Origin: Bradyrhizobium sp. AUGA SZCCT0176
Lineage (GTDB): Bacteria > Pseudomonadota > Alphaproteobacteria > Rhizobiales > Xanthobacteraceae
Reading direction: 5' to 3'
NCBI RefSeq assembly: GCF_018130145.1
Contig: NZ_JAFCMB010000017.1
Location: forward strand, 62,001-126,000
Length of the DNA stretch: 64,000 nucleotides
A program made the translations under genes and the position numbers. Shown one piece after another: positions 34,790-43,623 of the stretch. Numbering within the stretch: position 1 is the stretch's first letter; each line of letters begins with the position of its first letter. The notes under the pieces were generated by a model. That model had not been told where the DNA came from. It did no database searches and saw only the letters and a list, made by a program, of their open reading frames with translations.

Positions 34790-36007
34790 TCACGGCTTTT
34801 GCCCGGAGGGGGATGGCAGCACGGGGGGCGAGCGGGCAAATTTCTTGACCCCGAGCGGCTTGCTGAACAGATAGCCCTGGACCAGATCGAAGCCCATGTC
34901 ATGCGCGGCGAGAAAATCGGTGCGGGTTTCGACCCCCTGGGCGATGGCGCGCGCACCATGGTCCTGCGCCAGCTCGACGATGTGGCGGCATACCGTCTGC
35001 TTCAAGCGGTCATCCGCGCAGCCGGTGACAAACTGATGATCGACTTTCAGCTCGACGAATGGAAAGTTCCGGAGCCCCAAGAGCGCCGGCCATTCCGGGC
35101 CGACATTGTCGACGGCAATCGCGATATTATGCAGGCGCACCTGTCTGGCGACGTCGATCACGAGATCCAGATTGTCCATCACCTCGGCGCTGTCGATCTC
35201 GATGATCAAACCGCCGAATGCGGGATGGTCGGGCATTCCGAGACACAGGTCGCGCACCGTCTCGCGGCCCCTTAAAAACGAAACCGGCAGGTTGATCGAG
35301 AGATCAACCGGACCTTGCTGCTCCAGAAGGTAATGCCAATCCTCGATCGCGCGGCCGATCACGAACTCGGACAGCGCGCGATAATGCGGATCCTTGTCGT
35401 CCGGAATGAAATACGCCGGTGGAACGACCCCCCAGGCGGGATGTCGCATCCGCACCAGCGCCTCCGCGCCGCTCGGAACCAGGGTGCGCGCATTGATCTT
35501 TTGCTGATACCACAATTCGAGCCACCCGGCCTTCAGCGCCTCGGCCACGTCCACCGCCGGGCTCGGCGCCGGTTCGGTGGGCAGCAGTGAAGCGACGCTG
35601 GCCCGCAACGTTCCGGCGCTGAAGGGCGTCGGCAGCGAGGGCAGCATCGCGATATCGTATTCCTCGGCAATTTGCCGAACCGCCTTTACCATAATCGAGT
35701 CCGGTGGACCGATGATGAGCACCTTGCCGCCGAAATTCTTCCGGACGAGAACTTCGAGAATTTCGCCGACCTCGGTCCCGTTGACGGACACGCCGAGCAC
35801 GACGAGGTCAGGCTGTTGTGCGTCAAGCACTCCCGACAATTCGCTTGCACAAGCGCATGCGCTGGTGATGAAGCCGAGCTCCTCGAGCGCGTCAGAGAGG
35901 AACAGCCGCAGGTGTTTCTTGGCGTCGGCCACGCAGGCGCGGGGCATCACCCTTCGCAGTCCGAAGCCACCGGTGCGCGCATGCGCGTTAGCATTGATCA
36001 GATTCAT
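34790..36007 (-). CDS. Degenerate receiver-EAL protein
   Basis: 405 residues. Residues ~25-135 fold like a CheY receiver, but the phospho-acceptor position is Gly (PDLVVLGVSVNG in place of LVLLD). The C-terminal ~250 form an EAL domain: GAEALVRMRHP, FVELKVDHQFV and IAQGVET are kept, but the usual ExTE is IEIDSAEV and the metal loop DDFGTG is VDNVGPEW. Catalysis is therefore unlikely; a c-di-GMP-binding or protein-binding role is more plausible. AGGGGG five bases before the ATG at 36007 supports the start. It is convergent with the acetyltransferase. Confidence 0.85.
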   Translation of the reverse strand: MNLINANAHARTGGFGLRRVMPRACVADAKKHLRLFLSDALEELGFITSACACASELSGVLDAQQPDLVVLGVSVNGTEVGEILEVLVRKNFGGKVLIIGPPDSIMVKAVRQIAEEYDIAMLPSLPTPFSAGTLRASVASLLPTEPAPSPAVDVAEALKAGWLELWYQQKINARTLVPSGAEALVRMRHPAWGVVPPAYFIPDDKDPHYRALSEFVIGRAIEDWHYLLEQQGPVDLSINLPVSFLRGRETVRDLCLGMPDHPAFGGLIIEIDSAEVMDNLDLVIDVARQVRLHNIAIAVDNVGPEWPALLGLRNFPFVELKVDHQFVTGCADDRLKQTVCRHIVELAQDHGARAIAQGVETRTDFLAAHDMGFDLVQGYLFSKPLGVKKFARSPPVLPSPSGQKP

Positions 36008-36365
36008 TCCGTCCCCCTGCACAGATATCGACGCTAGTCGTACATCCGCGCAGCGGCGCTAATCATGGAGTTTTAGGGACGCGGTGATGAATGCGCGGGT
36101 AAGGTTAAAGCCGCCAATGAAATTAGAATTGTAACGAAAGCGGCAAGTCATCTGGCTGTAACATGGCAACTCGGAAGCCCGATGGAGACCCATCCGTTTG
36201 TCGTTGCCGTCGTGGCGTGCGCTATGAACGGATGCGTGCATTTGTGCGCTGTTTCATTGCTGGACGCGCGTTAACGCCTGTGGTCGCTTGTCGGCGCGAC
36301 CACAGTTTATGTTCGCGCCGAACACAAGAATCGCTTCGACGTGCGGCGTCAGATGAACGCGATAG
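36008..36365. other. Intergenic region with one strong hairpin
   Basis: No gene supported. At 36278-36305, CTGTGGTCGC and GCGACCACAG form a perfect 10-bp stem with an 8-base loop. The remainder is AT-richer and should hold the promoter of the REC-EAL gene. Confidence 0.5.
36278..36305. terminator. Hairpin, possible terminator
   Basis: Perfect 10-bp stem CTGTGGTCGC / GCGACCACAG. On the plus strand it is followed by TTTATGTT, a poor T-tract; on the minus strand, where the TctC-like gene ends 60 bp upstream, there is none. Confidence 0.3.
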
Positions 36366-37373
36366 TCACTCCGGCTTGATGCCGGCGAACTTGGCCACCT
36401 TGCCCCACTTCTCGGTTTCCGCCAGCACGTAAGCTTGCATGTCCGCGGGCGACCCGCCGGCCGGCTCGGCGCCGAGCTTGCGCAGCCGCGCGATGCCGTC
36501 GTCGGTCTTGAGAAACTTGTCGACGCTGGCGTTGAGCCTGTCGATGATCTCCTTCGACGTCTTGGCCGGCGCACCGATGGTGAACCAGGATGCCGCCTCG
36601 TAACCGGGTACGCCGGCTTCCGCGATCGTCGGCAGATCCGGCAGGCCCGGCCAGCGCCTGGCAGAGGAGACCGCCAGTGGGCGGATCGAGTTGGATTCGG
36701 CGAACGGCTGCGAGGCCGGCAAATTGTCGATCGTCAGTTGCACGCGGCCGGCGATCAGGTCGGTCAGCGCCGGTGCGCTGCCCTTGTACGGCACATGGGT
36801 CATCTCGACGCCGGTCATCGACTTGAACAATTCGGTCGAGACATGCGCGGTGCTGCCGAGCCCCGGCGTGCCGTAGAACAACTCGCCCGGCTTCGATTTG
36901 GCATAGGCGATCAGCTCCGCGACCGATTTCACCGGCAGCGAATTGGTGACCGAACAAAGATTGGGTACCCGCGCGATGATGATGACCGGAGCGATATCCC
37001 TGGCCTGGTCGTAGTTCATGTTCTTGAACACGAACTGGTTGATGGCGTGTGTGCCTGGCGTTCCCACCACGAAGGTGTAACCGTCGGGCTCGGCCTTCGC
37101 GACGAATTCAGCCGCGATGTTGCCGCCGGCGCCGGTCTTGTTTTCGACGATGAATTGCTGGCCGAATTCCTCCGAGACTTTTGCCGCGACCACGCGCGCC
37201 AGGATGTCGGTGGTGCCGCCGGCCGCGAACGGCACGACCAGTTTGACCGGCCGTGTCGGCCATTGATCGGCGCCCGCCCGGCGCGGCAACAGCGATATAG
37301 CGCCAAAGGCAGCCGCGCCGGTCAGCACAGCGCGGCGGTTGAGGCGGTGCGGATGAATGATCTTCGAAGTCAT
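36366..37373 (-). CDS. Tripartite tricarboxylate transporter substrate-binding protein (TctC/Bug family)
   Basis: 335 residues. A twin-arginine-like N-terminus (HRLNRRAVLTGAAAFGAISLL) precedes the mature WPTRPVKLVVPFAAGGTTDILARV block that defines the family, with IVENKTGAGGNIAAEFVAKAEPDGYT, YGTPGLGSTAHVSTELF and VPYKGSAPALTDLIAGRVQ. It binds carboxylates in the periplasm. The membrane partners TctA/TctB are not adjacent, so it is one of the orphan Bug proteins common in this group. The ligand is unknown. Confidence 0.9.
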   Translation of the reverse strand: MTSKIIHPHRLNRRAVLTGAAAFGAISLLPRRAGADQWPTRPVKLVVPFAAGGTTDILARVVAAKVSEEFGQQFIVENKTGAGGNIAAEFVAKAEPDGYTFVVGTPGTHAINQFVFKNMNYDQARDIAPVIIIARVPNLCSVTNSLPVKSVAELIAYAKSKPGELFYGTPGLGSTAHVSTELFKSMTGVEMTHVPYKGSAPALTDLIAGRVQLTIDNLPASQPFAESNSIRPLAVSSARRWPGLPDLPTIAEAGVPGYEAASWFTIGAPAKTSKEIIDRLNASVDKFLKTDDGIARLRKLGAEPAGGSPADMQAYVLAETEKWGKVAKFAGIKPE

Positions 37374-37586
37374 GTCGGTCCCTCCAAAATTTCGGCGGAC
37401 CGTATTTGTTAATCGGCGCGACCACCACCCCCGTCGGCGTCATGCCTCGGGGTCTCCGGCATCATGGCGCAAAACCCGATCAGGGCGACGTCAGCGACCG
37501 CAGCGAGAAGCAGCAAGCTCAAAGAAATGACCGCGGCCCTTGGCAGGCCGCGGTCAAATGCAATCAAGCAATTGCAGGCTGCCGGC

Positions 37587-38561
37587 TTAGCCGCCGATGC
37601 CTTTTTCCTTGAAATACTTCAGCGCACCGGGATGGAACGGGATCGGCGAGCGGTCCTGCACCTGGTTGTCGAGCGAGAAGCTCTCGGCTTCCTTGTGCAC
37701 GGCAACGATGTCGGCCTTCTTCTCCACCAGCGTCTTGACGATCGTGTAGGCATCGTCGTTGCTCATCTTGTCGCCGGTCACGATCAGGTTCCAGACCTCG
37801 GTAATGGAATTGTCCTTGTCGTAGCCGGGATAGGAGCCCGCCTTGATCTTGCTCGACGTGTAGAGCTTGCCGTATTTGGCGTTCATCTTCTCGGCGAGAT
37901 CGCCGTGGTCGACCAGCTTCATCTTCAAGCCTGGCGTTGCCGCGAGATCGGTCACCGCCGCGGTCGGGATGCCGCCGACCCAGAAGAACGCGTCGATCTT
38001 GCGGTCCTTGATGGCGTTGACGGATTCGGCAACGCCGAGCCGCTCGCGCTTCATGTCCTTGTCCTTGTCGAGACCGGCGGCTTCGATGACGCGGAACGCC
38101 ATCACTTCGGTCGCGCCGCCCGGAGAACCCGTCGAGACGCGCTTGCCCTTGAGATCGGCCATGGTCGTGATGCCGGTACCTTCGACGGTCACCACATGCA
38201 TGCGGTTCGGATAGACCACGAGCAGCGCCTGCAGCGGCAGCTTGCCGCTCTTGAACTTGTCCTGGCCCTGCAGCGCGTCGAGCGCGGCATCGGCCATGGT
38301 GAAGCCCATCTCGCTCTGCCCGGTGCCGATCAGCTTGAGATTGTCGATCGAGCCGCCGGTGACTTCGGCCGTGGCCTGCACGTTGGGAAGGGTCTTTGAC
38401 AGCACGTTGGCGACGGCGCCGCCAAGCGGATAGTAGACGCCGCCGGTTCCGCCGGTGCCGATCGACATCGTTTTCTGCTGGGCGTGGACGATGCCGGCGA
38501 AGGCGAGTCCGGCCGCAACAGTCACAGCCAGGACGGCCACGGTCTTTTTCATTATTTTCAT
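37587..38561 (-). CDS. TAXI-type TRAP transporter solute-binding protein
   Basis: 324 residues with a signal peptide (TVAVLAVTVAAGLAFAGIVHA). The TAXI pattern follows: KTMSIGTGGTGGVYYPLGGAVANVLS, EVTGGSIDNLKLIGTGQSEMGFTMADAA, TGSPGGATEVMAFRVIEAAG and PGYDKDNSITEVWNLIV. It delivers a substrate, often glutamate or a dicarboxylate-like compound in characterised cases, to the fused permease encoded 31 bp upstream on the same strand. The pair forms one operon, permease first. Confidence 0.92.
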   Translation of the reverse strand: MKIMKKTVAVLAVTVAAGLAFAGIVHAQQKTMSIGTGGTGGVYYPLGGAVANVLSKTLPNVQATAEVTGGSIDNLKLIGTGQSEMGFTMADAALDALQGQDKFKSGKLPLQALLVVYPNRMHVVTVEGTGITTMADLKGKRVSTGSPGGATEVMAFRVIEAAGLDKDKDMKRERLGVAESVNAIKDRKIDAFFWVGGIPTAAVTDLAATPGLKMKLVDHGDLAEKMNAKYGKLYTSSKIKAGSYPGYDKDNSITEVWNLIVTGDKMSNDDAYTIVKTLVEKKADIVAVHKEAESFSLDNQVQDRSPIPFHPGALKYFKEKGIGG

Positions 38562-38592
38562 CTCAATTACTCCCTTGACCTTATTCTTGGAC

Positions 38593-40632
38593 TTAAGTTG
38601 TAAGCGCCGGTCGTTTCGGCGCCCGCGTTCTCGACTGCCACAGCAACACGCCGAAGCCGATGATCAGCCCGGGCACGTAAGTGTAGCTGATATCGCGGCC
38701 GATCATCCATTCGACGATCGCCTCGATCAAACTCGGAAATACCAGCAGCAATCCGGATAGCAGAAGCAGGCCTCCCTCGACCCGCGTATTTTGTCGCAGC
38801 GCCCAGTTCTGGGCAACTGAGGCCAGCGCCAGCAGTCCCAGAGTGGTCTTGATCGTGATTTCGAGGATGTCGAGCCATGATCCGCCCTTGGGGATCGAGA
38901 GCAGCAATCCGACGCCCTGCGGATCGAGCACGAACACGAACGGCACCAGGAACGCAGGCAAGGTGTATTTCCAGGACTGCAGCGTGGTCTTGTAGGGATC
39001 GCCGCCGGTGATGGCGGCGGCCGCAAACGGCGACAGAGCGGTCGGCGGCGACACCTCCGACAGCACGGCGTAATAGAAGATGAACATGTGCGCGGCGTAA
39101 TCGGGCACGCCGAGTTTGATCAGTGCCGGTGCGGCGATCACGGCGCAGATGATGTAGGAGGCGGTCACCGGCACCGCGAGCCCGATGATCCACACGATCA
39201 GCGAAGTGTAGATCGCCGTCAGCAGCAGGCTGCCGCCGGCATAGCTGATCACGATCGCCGAGAATTTGAGACCGAGACCGGTCAGCGTGACGATGCCGAC
39301 CACGATGCCGGCGCAGGCGCAGGTGGTCGCTGCGTTCAGCGCGCCGGTAGAGCCTTCCGCCAGCGCCTTGACCAGTTTGCTCGGCACCAGCGCGGTTTCC
39401 TTGCGCAGGAAGCTCAGCGCGAAGGTCACGACGATGGCGTAGAACACCGACAGCGACGGCGAATAGCCGATCACCATGAATACGACCACGGCGAGCAGCG
39501 AGATGAAATGAAAGCCGTAACGCCGGGTCATCTGCCCGAGCGACATCTCCGGCGTGAAGTTGACGTCCTTGGCGCCGAACTTCTTCGCGTCCAGTTCGAC
39601 CATGAACAGCAGCGACATGTAATAGAGACAGGTCGGAATCGTCGCCATCCAGATCACGTCGAGATAGCTGATCTTGAGAAACTCGGCGATCAGGAACGCC
39701 GCGGCGCCGAGCACCGGCGGCGACAGGATGGCGCCGAGGCCGCCGGCCGCCAGCAAACCGCCGGCGGCGTTTTTCTCAAAGCCGGCCTTGGCCAGCATCG
39801 GGGAGGCCACGGTGCCGATCATCACGGTGGTGGCGACGCCCGATCCGGAGGGGCCGCCGAGCAGGAACGAGGACAGCACGACGGTTCTGCCGGCGCTGTT
39901 CGCCTTGCCGCCCATCAGCGCCAGCGAGAAATCGATGAAGAACTTGCCGGCACCGGATTGCGCCAGGAACGCGCCATAGATCGTGAACAGGATGATCAGG
40001 GTCGCCGACACGTCGACCGCGACACCGAAAATACCTTCCAGGGTGATGAAGAGATGACCGACCAGCCGGGGCAGATCGTAGCCGCGATGGGTCCATGGCG
40101 CCGGCAGATGCGGTCCAAGCATCGCATAGGCGATAAACAATACGGCCACGACGGGCATGATCAGCCCGGTGGTGCGCCGCGTCGCCTCCAGCACGAGCAC
40201 GATGAAGACGACGCCGACGATGACGTCCCAGCGGTCGGGCGAGGTGGCGCGGTCGGTAAAGTCCTCGCCGCCCCAGAGCGCATAGACGATGGTCGCGACC
40301 GCAAAGATGCCCGGCACCACGTCCCACCAGCGCACCCGGTTGCGAAACCGCGTCGCCAGCGGAAACAGCAGGAAGCTCAGCACCAGCGTGAAGGCGACGT
40401 GGGTGTAGCGGAGCTCCTGGGTCGGAACGATCGCGTAGGCCGCATAGAGGTGGAACAGACTCATCACCACCGCAATGGTGGTCGAGATCCGCCCCGCCCA
40501 TCCCATCAGGCGGTTGGCCGCGCCTTCCTCGGCCTCGATGAACAATTCAGCCTTATGCAACGCTTCGTCGGACACGGCGATGACGTCGTCATTGGGCAAA
40601 GAATTGCCTGGTGGTTGACCCTGTGCGGCCAT
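38593..40632 (-). CDS. TRAP transporter permease, fused small and large subunits
   Basis: 679 residues with many membrane helices; TRAP 4TM/12TM fusion used with TAXI binding proteins. Characteristic parts include FVVLVLEATRRTTGL-like IVLVLEATRRTTGLIMPVVA, the MGGKANSAGRTVVLSSFLLGGPSGSGVATTVMIG glycine-rich loop and VTASYIICAVIAAPALIKLGVPDYAAHMFIFYYAVLSEVSPPTALSPFAAAAI near the end, each cited only as a landmark. It imports substrate with a sodium gradient. The ATG at 40632 has GGGGGA before it. It is divergent from the SDR gene, which may act on the imported compound. Confidence 0.92.
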   Translation of the reverse strand: MAAQGQPPGNSLPNDDVIAVSDEALHKAELFIEAEEGAANRLMGWAGRISTTIAVVMSLFHLYAAYAIVPTQELRYTHVAFTLVLSFLLFPLATRFRNRVRWWDVVPGIFAVATIVYALWGGEDFTDRATSPDRWDVIVGVVFIVLVLEATRRTTGLIMPVVAVLFIAYAMLGPHLPAPWTHRGYDLPRLVGHLFITLEGIFGVAVDVSATLIILFTIYGAFLAQSGAGKFFIDFSLALMGGKANSAGRTVVLSSFLLGGPSGSGVATTVMIGTVASPMLAKAGFEKNAAGGLLAAGGLGAILSPPVLGAAAFLIAEFLKISYLDVIWMATIPTCLYYMSLLFMVELDAKKFGAKDVNFTPEMSLGQMTRRYGFHFISLLAVVVFMVIGYSPSLSVFYAIVVTFALSFLRKETALVPSKLVKALAEGSTGALNAATTCACAGIVVGIVTLTGLGLKFSAIVISYAGGSLLLTAIYTSLIVWIIGLAVPVTASYIICAVIAAPALIKLGVPDYAAHMFIFYYAVLSEVSPPTALSPFAAAAITGGDPYKTTLQSWKYTLPAFLVPFVFVLDPQGVGLLLSIPKGGSWLDILEITIKTTLGLLALASVAQNWALRQNTRVEGGLLLLSGLLLVFPSLIEAIVEWMIGRDISYTYVPGLIIGFGVLLWQSRTRAPKRPALTT

Positions 40633-40852
40633 GCTTCCCCCGGAGCGCATTGATATCTCCCGGCTGGATCGCCGGGGCCTTTAACGGCGGCGCATTCATG
40701 CCGGTTTGGGGAGGCGTTGCAAGGGCATAAATCGAGAGATTTTGGGATGGTTACATCCATGCGAGGGTTGCATCGGCCGCCACGCGCTGGATGGGTTGAC
40801 CGCGGGCACATGCCCGTTCAACTTCCCGTCCAAATCAAGGGGAGAGAAGTCG

Positions 40853-41656
40853 ATGGAACGGCTCAAGGGCAAGACGGCGATGGTGGTCGGCGCGGGTTCG
40901 ATCGGGCCCGGCTGGGGCAACGGCAAGGCGACCGCGGTGACTTTTGCTCGCGAGGGTGCGCAGGTGTTCTGCGTCGATCGCAACGCGGCGGCGGCCGAAG
41001 AGACCGTGAAGATCATCACGGGCGAGGGCGGCAAGGCGGCGGCCTTCACCGCCGACGTCTCGCGCGCCGCCGAAGTCGAGGCGATGGTGGCGGCGTGCCT
41101 GAAGACCTATGGCCGTATCGATGTGCTCGACAACAATGTCGGCATTGCCGAGATGGGCAGCGTGGTCGAGACGACGGAGTCCGAATGGGACCGCGTGTTC
41201 GCGGTCAATCTCAAGAGCGCCTTCCTCGCCATGAAGCACGTTATTCCGGTGATGCAGAAGCAGGGCGGCGGCTCGATCATCAATATTTCGTCGATCGCCT
41301 CGATCCGTCACGTCGGCATTTCCTACGTCTCCTATGGGGCGTCGAAGGCGGCGATGAACCAGATGACGCGCACCACGGCGGTGCAGTTCGCAGCCGATCA
41401 TGTCCGGGTGAACTGCATTCTGCCGGGCTTGATGAAAACGCCGATGGTCGAGCACTCCGCAGGGCTTGCGGCGAGTTATGCCAAGGGCGATGTCGAGGCG
41501 ATGTGGCGGGCTAGGGATTCGCAAGTGCCGATGGGGCACATGGGCGACGCCTGGGATGTCGCCAATGCGGCGCTGTTTTTGGCTTCCGACGAATCCCGCT
41601 ACGTCACCGGGCTCGAACTCGTGGTCGATGGCGGGATGACGGCGAGGTCGGCATAA
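40853..41656 (+). CDS. Short-chain dehydrogenase/reductase
   Basis: 267 residues. Classical SDR: cofactor motif GAGSIGPGWGNGKA (a variant of GxxxGxG), acidic residue after beta-2 (CVDRN, favouring NAD), DNNVG in place of NNAG, and the catalytic set SSIAS...YVSYGASKAAMNQ (Ser, Tyr, Lys). It should oxidise or reduce a small alcohol/ketone; the substrate is unknown. AAGGGGAG before the ATG at 40853 is a strong ribosome binding site. The divergent TAXI-TRAP operon suggests the substrate may be imported by it. Confidence 0.9.
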   Translation: MERLKGKTAMVVGAGSIGPGWGNGKATAVTFAREGAQVFCVDRNAAAAEETVKIITGEGGKAAAFTADVSRAAEVEAMVAACLKTYGRIDVLDNNVGIAEMGSVVETTESEWDRVFAVNLKSAFLAMKHVIPVMQKQGGGSIINISSIASIRHVGISYVSYGASKAAMNQMTRTTAVQFAADHVRVNCILPGLMKTPMVEHSAGLAASYAKGDVEAMWRARDSQVPMGHMGDAWDVANAALFLASDESRYVTGLELVVDGGMTARSA

Positions 41657-41680
41657 GCCAAGCGCGGGTTCGGGCTCCCG

Positions 41681-42451
41681 CTACTGCGCCATCGCCAATA
41701 TGCCGCCGGCAAAGGAGTGCCACATCGGCGTCATGCTGATCGGCCAGTTCAGCAGCTTCACGGCGATCAGCGCGGCGCCGCCATAGATATAGACCGGATG
41801 CGGGCGGCCGCGCGTGCGCCAGTCGTGCACGACGGCAACAACGAGCAGCAGATAGGCGACGAAGGCCGGCGGGATGGTGACCGGCACCGGCGGCGGGCCG
41901 AGCGGCCCGGGAGGCGCCAGGAAGGTGAGAAACCAGCGCGCCACGGCTGCATCCAGCAGCGAAATGCCGGCCAGCAGCATCAGCCGCTTGTGGGTTTCGC
42001 CCCGGCGGATGTTCGCAATGGCCAGCGCGAACACCACCGCAAAGAAAACAATGCCGCTGAGCGGGACGATCGCAAACGCGATGCCTTCACTGGTCAGCCC
42101 CGCCGCCGCCGATCGCTTCATCGCGTTGACCGCAACCAGGAAGCCGAAAATCGTCATCGCGGTCGCCAGCGACACGCCGATCATTCCGATTGCGCGGTGC
42201 CGGGTGACATTTCCCGATGCGGCGAGCCAGGTCTGGAACGCAAAGTAGAGCGACCAGGCAAAAAACAGCAGGCCGTGAAAATGGACGACGGGCGAGGCTG
42301 ACAGCGATCGCGACATCATCGGGAGCCAATAGGTCGGGGCAAAGCCGAGAAACGCGACGGCCGTGCAGGCCAGCGCCATGTAGAAGTAAAAATAGCCGGT
42401 TTGGGAATACGCGATCGCGCGCGGCGGAGTCGTGTCGGTCAGGATGGTCAT
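41681..42451 (-). CDS. Multi-pass membrane protein of unknown function
   Basis: 256 residues with six or seven hydrophobic helices. Histidines and short motifs recur at helix ends (VVHFHGLLFFAWSLYFAFQTW, NVTRHRAIGMIGVS, ETHKRLMLLAGISLLDAAVARW), which could bind haem or metal, but I cannot assign a family. It converges with the SDR gene and is divergent from the TPR/LprI-like gene. Confidence 0.75.
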   Translation of the reverse strand: MTILTDTTPPRAIAYSQTGYFYFYMALACTAVAFLGFAPTYWLPMMSRSLSASPVVHFHGLLFFAWSLYFAFQTWLAASGNVTRHRAIGMIGVSLATAMTIFGFLVAVNAMKRSAAAGLTSEGIAFAIVPLSGIVFFAVVFALAIANIRRGETHKRLMLLAGISLLDAAVARWFLTFLAPPGPLGPPPVPVTIPPAFVAYLLLVVAVVHDWRTRGRPHPVYIYGGAALIAVKLLNWPISMTPMWHSFAGGILAMAQ

Positions 42452-42643
42452 GGATTTGAGTCGACCGGAAAGGGGAAAGGTTCAACGAAAATTCTTCAAT
42501 GGATAGACACACTTGCACGCGAAAAGCGCGGCTTCCCGGACGTCATGCTTCAGCCAAAATCGAAATTCGCGTTGGCCGCTGTCGGAAGCGCACCTCGCTT
42601 GCTAGGATTGTCCGTCGTCGAGAGCGTTTTTCCGGGTCTGTTG

Positions 42644-43411
42644 ATGCGAGGTTGTCCTATCATCCGCAATATTGTCGTCGCTTCCCTGCTGTGGACGGCG
42701 TTCGTGCAAGCCGCCTTTGCAACCGGCGCCGAGCCAGCCAGGGATCCGCAAGTCGATCCCGCGCCTTGCATTGCGGCGGCGGCGGCCAATGACGACGACA
42801 AGACCATCAGCATTTGCGGCGCGTTGATCGGCAACGAAAAGACCGCGAGGTCCGACCGCATCAAGGCATTGATCGCGCGTGGCGGCGCCAACGATCGCAA
42901 GGATCTGATCGACCGCGCCATTGCCGATTATGACGGCGTGCTGCGGCTCGATCCGGCGCTGGCCGATATCTTCAACGCGCGCGGCGAACTCTGGCGCAAG
43001 AAGGGTGACCGGCCGAGGGCATTGCAGGACTTCGGCGTGGCGATCAAGCTCAACCCGGAGCATCCCACCGCGCGCGGCAATTACAAATCGCTGGCGCAGG
43101 AACTCGAGCGTCTCGGCGCGCTGATGGCGGTCTACAACAGGCCGAGCTTCAACTGCGCCACCACGAAGCAGCCGGTGGAAAAGGCGATCTGCGCCAGTCC
43201 GGACCTTGCCAAGTTTGACCGCGAGATCAGTGCCGTGAATACCAAGGTGGTCCGCGATGCGAGTGCCGACAGCCCGCGCGCCCGTGCCCTGCAGCGTGAG
43301 CAGGATGATTTCGTCGCCCGCCGCAGCGCCGCCTTCGGCCAGCCGGGTTACGATTTGCGGAGGGCCATGAAGGAACGGCTCGACCAATTGCTGGCGATCG
43401 AGTCGCGCTGA
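42644..43411 (+). CDS. Secreted TPR protein with LprI-like C-terminus
   Basis: 255 residues. A signal peptide (IIRNIVVASLLWTAFVQAAFA) leads to two or three TPR units (RAIADYDGVLRLDPALADIF, RALQDFGVAIKLNPEHPTARG), then a lysozyme-inhibitor LprI-like segment (FNCATTKQPVEKAICASPDLAKFDREISAV with its two cysteines). LprI-type domains inhibit lysozymes or bind envelope partners; here the role is unproven. The ATG at 42644 starts the signal peptide; frames further upstream lack one. Confidence 0.75.
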   Translation: MRGCPIIRNIVVASLLWTAFVQAAFATGAEPARDPQVDPAPCIAAAAANDDDKTISICGALIGNEKTARSDRIKALIARGGANDRKDLIDRAIADYDGVLRLDPALADIFNARGELWRKKGDRPRALQDFGVAIKLNPEHPTARGNYKSLAQELERLGALMAVYNRPSFNCATTKQPVEKAICASPDLAKFDREISAVNTKVVRDASADSPRARALQREQDDFVARRSAAFGQPGYDLRRAMKERLDQLLAIESR

Positions 43412-43506
43412 ATGGTGGTCGGGCTTTAGCCGATCGCCAAGTTGTTCCGGCTTGATCTCGCGCCGCTTCCCGTGACAATGCGTGGCAAATATGATTGCCG
43501 CCCCGT

Positions 43507-43597
43507 CGTCATGGCCGGGCTTGTCCCGGCCATCCACGTCTTGCTTATCCAACTGGCAGCAAAGACGTGGATGCCCGGGACAAGCCCGGGCATGACG
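43507..43597. repeat. Palindromic repeat, family D
   Basis: CGTCATGGCCGGGCTTGTCC... on the left and ...CCCGGGCATGACG on the right are inverted copies extending through CATCCACGTCTT / AAGACGTGGATG. A fragment of the same style lies at 45685-45707. Confidence 0.85.
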
Positions 43598-43623
43598 AGT
43601 GGGTGGGCCACGGGAGAAACGCC

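Noticed and set aside
36059-36241. 60-residue frame before the REC-EAL gene
   Set aside because: No ribosome binding site, no recognisable motif, and it sits where the promoter should be.
39088-40653. 521-residue plus-strand frame
   Set aside because: Antisense to the TRAP permease; rich in Arg/His/Gln/Asp, as expected opposite membrane helices.
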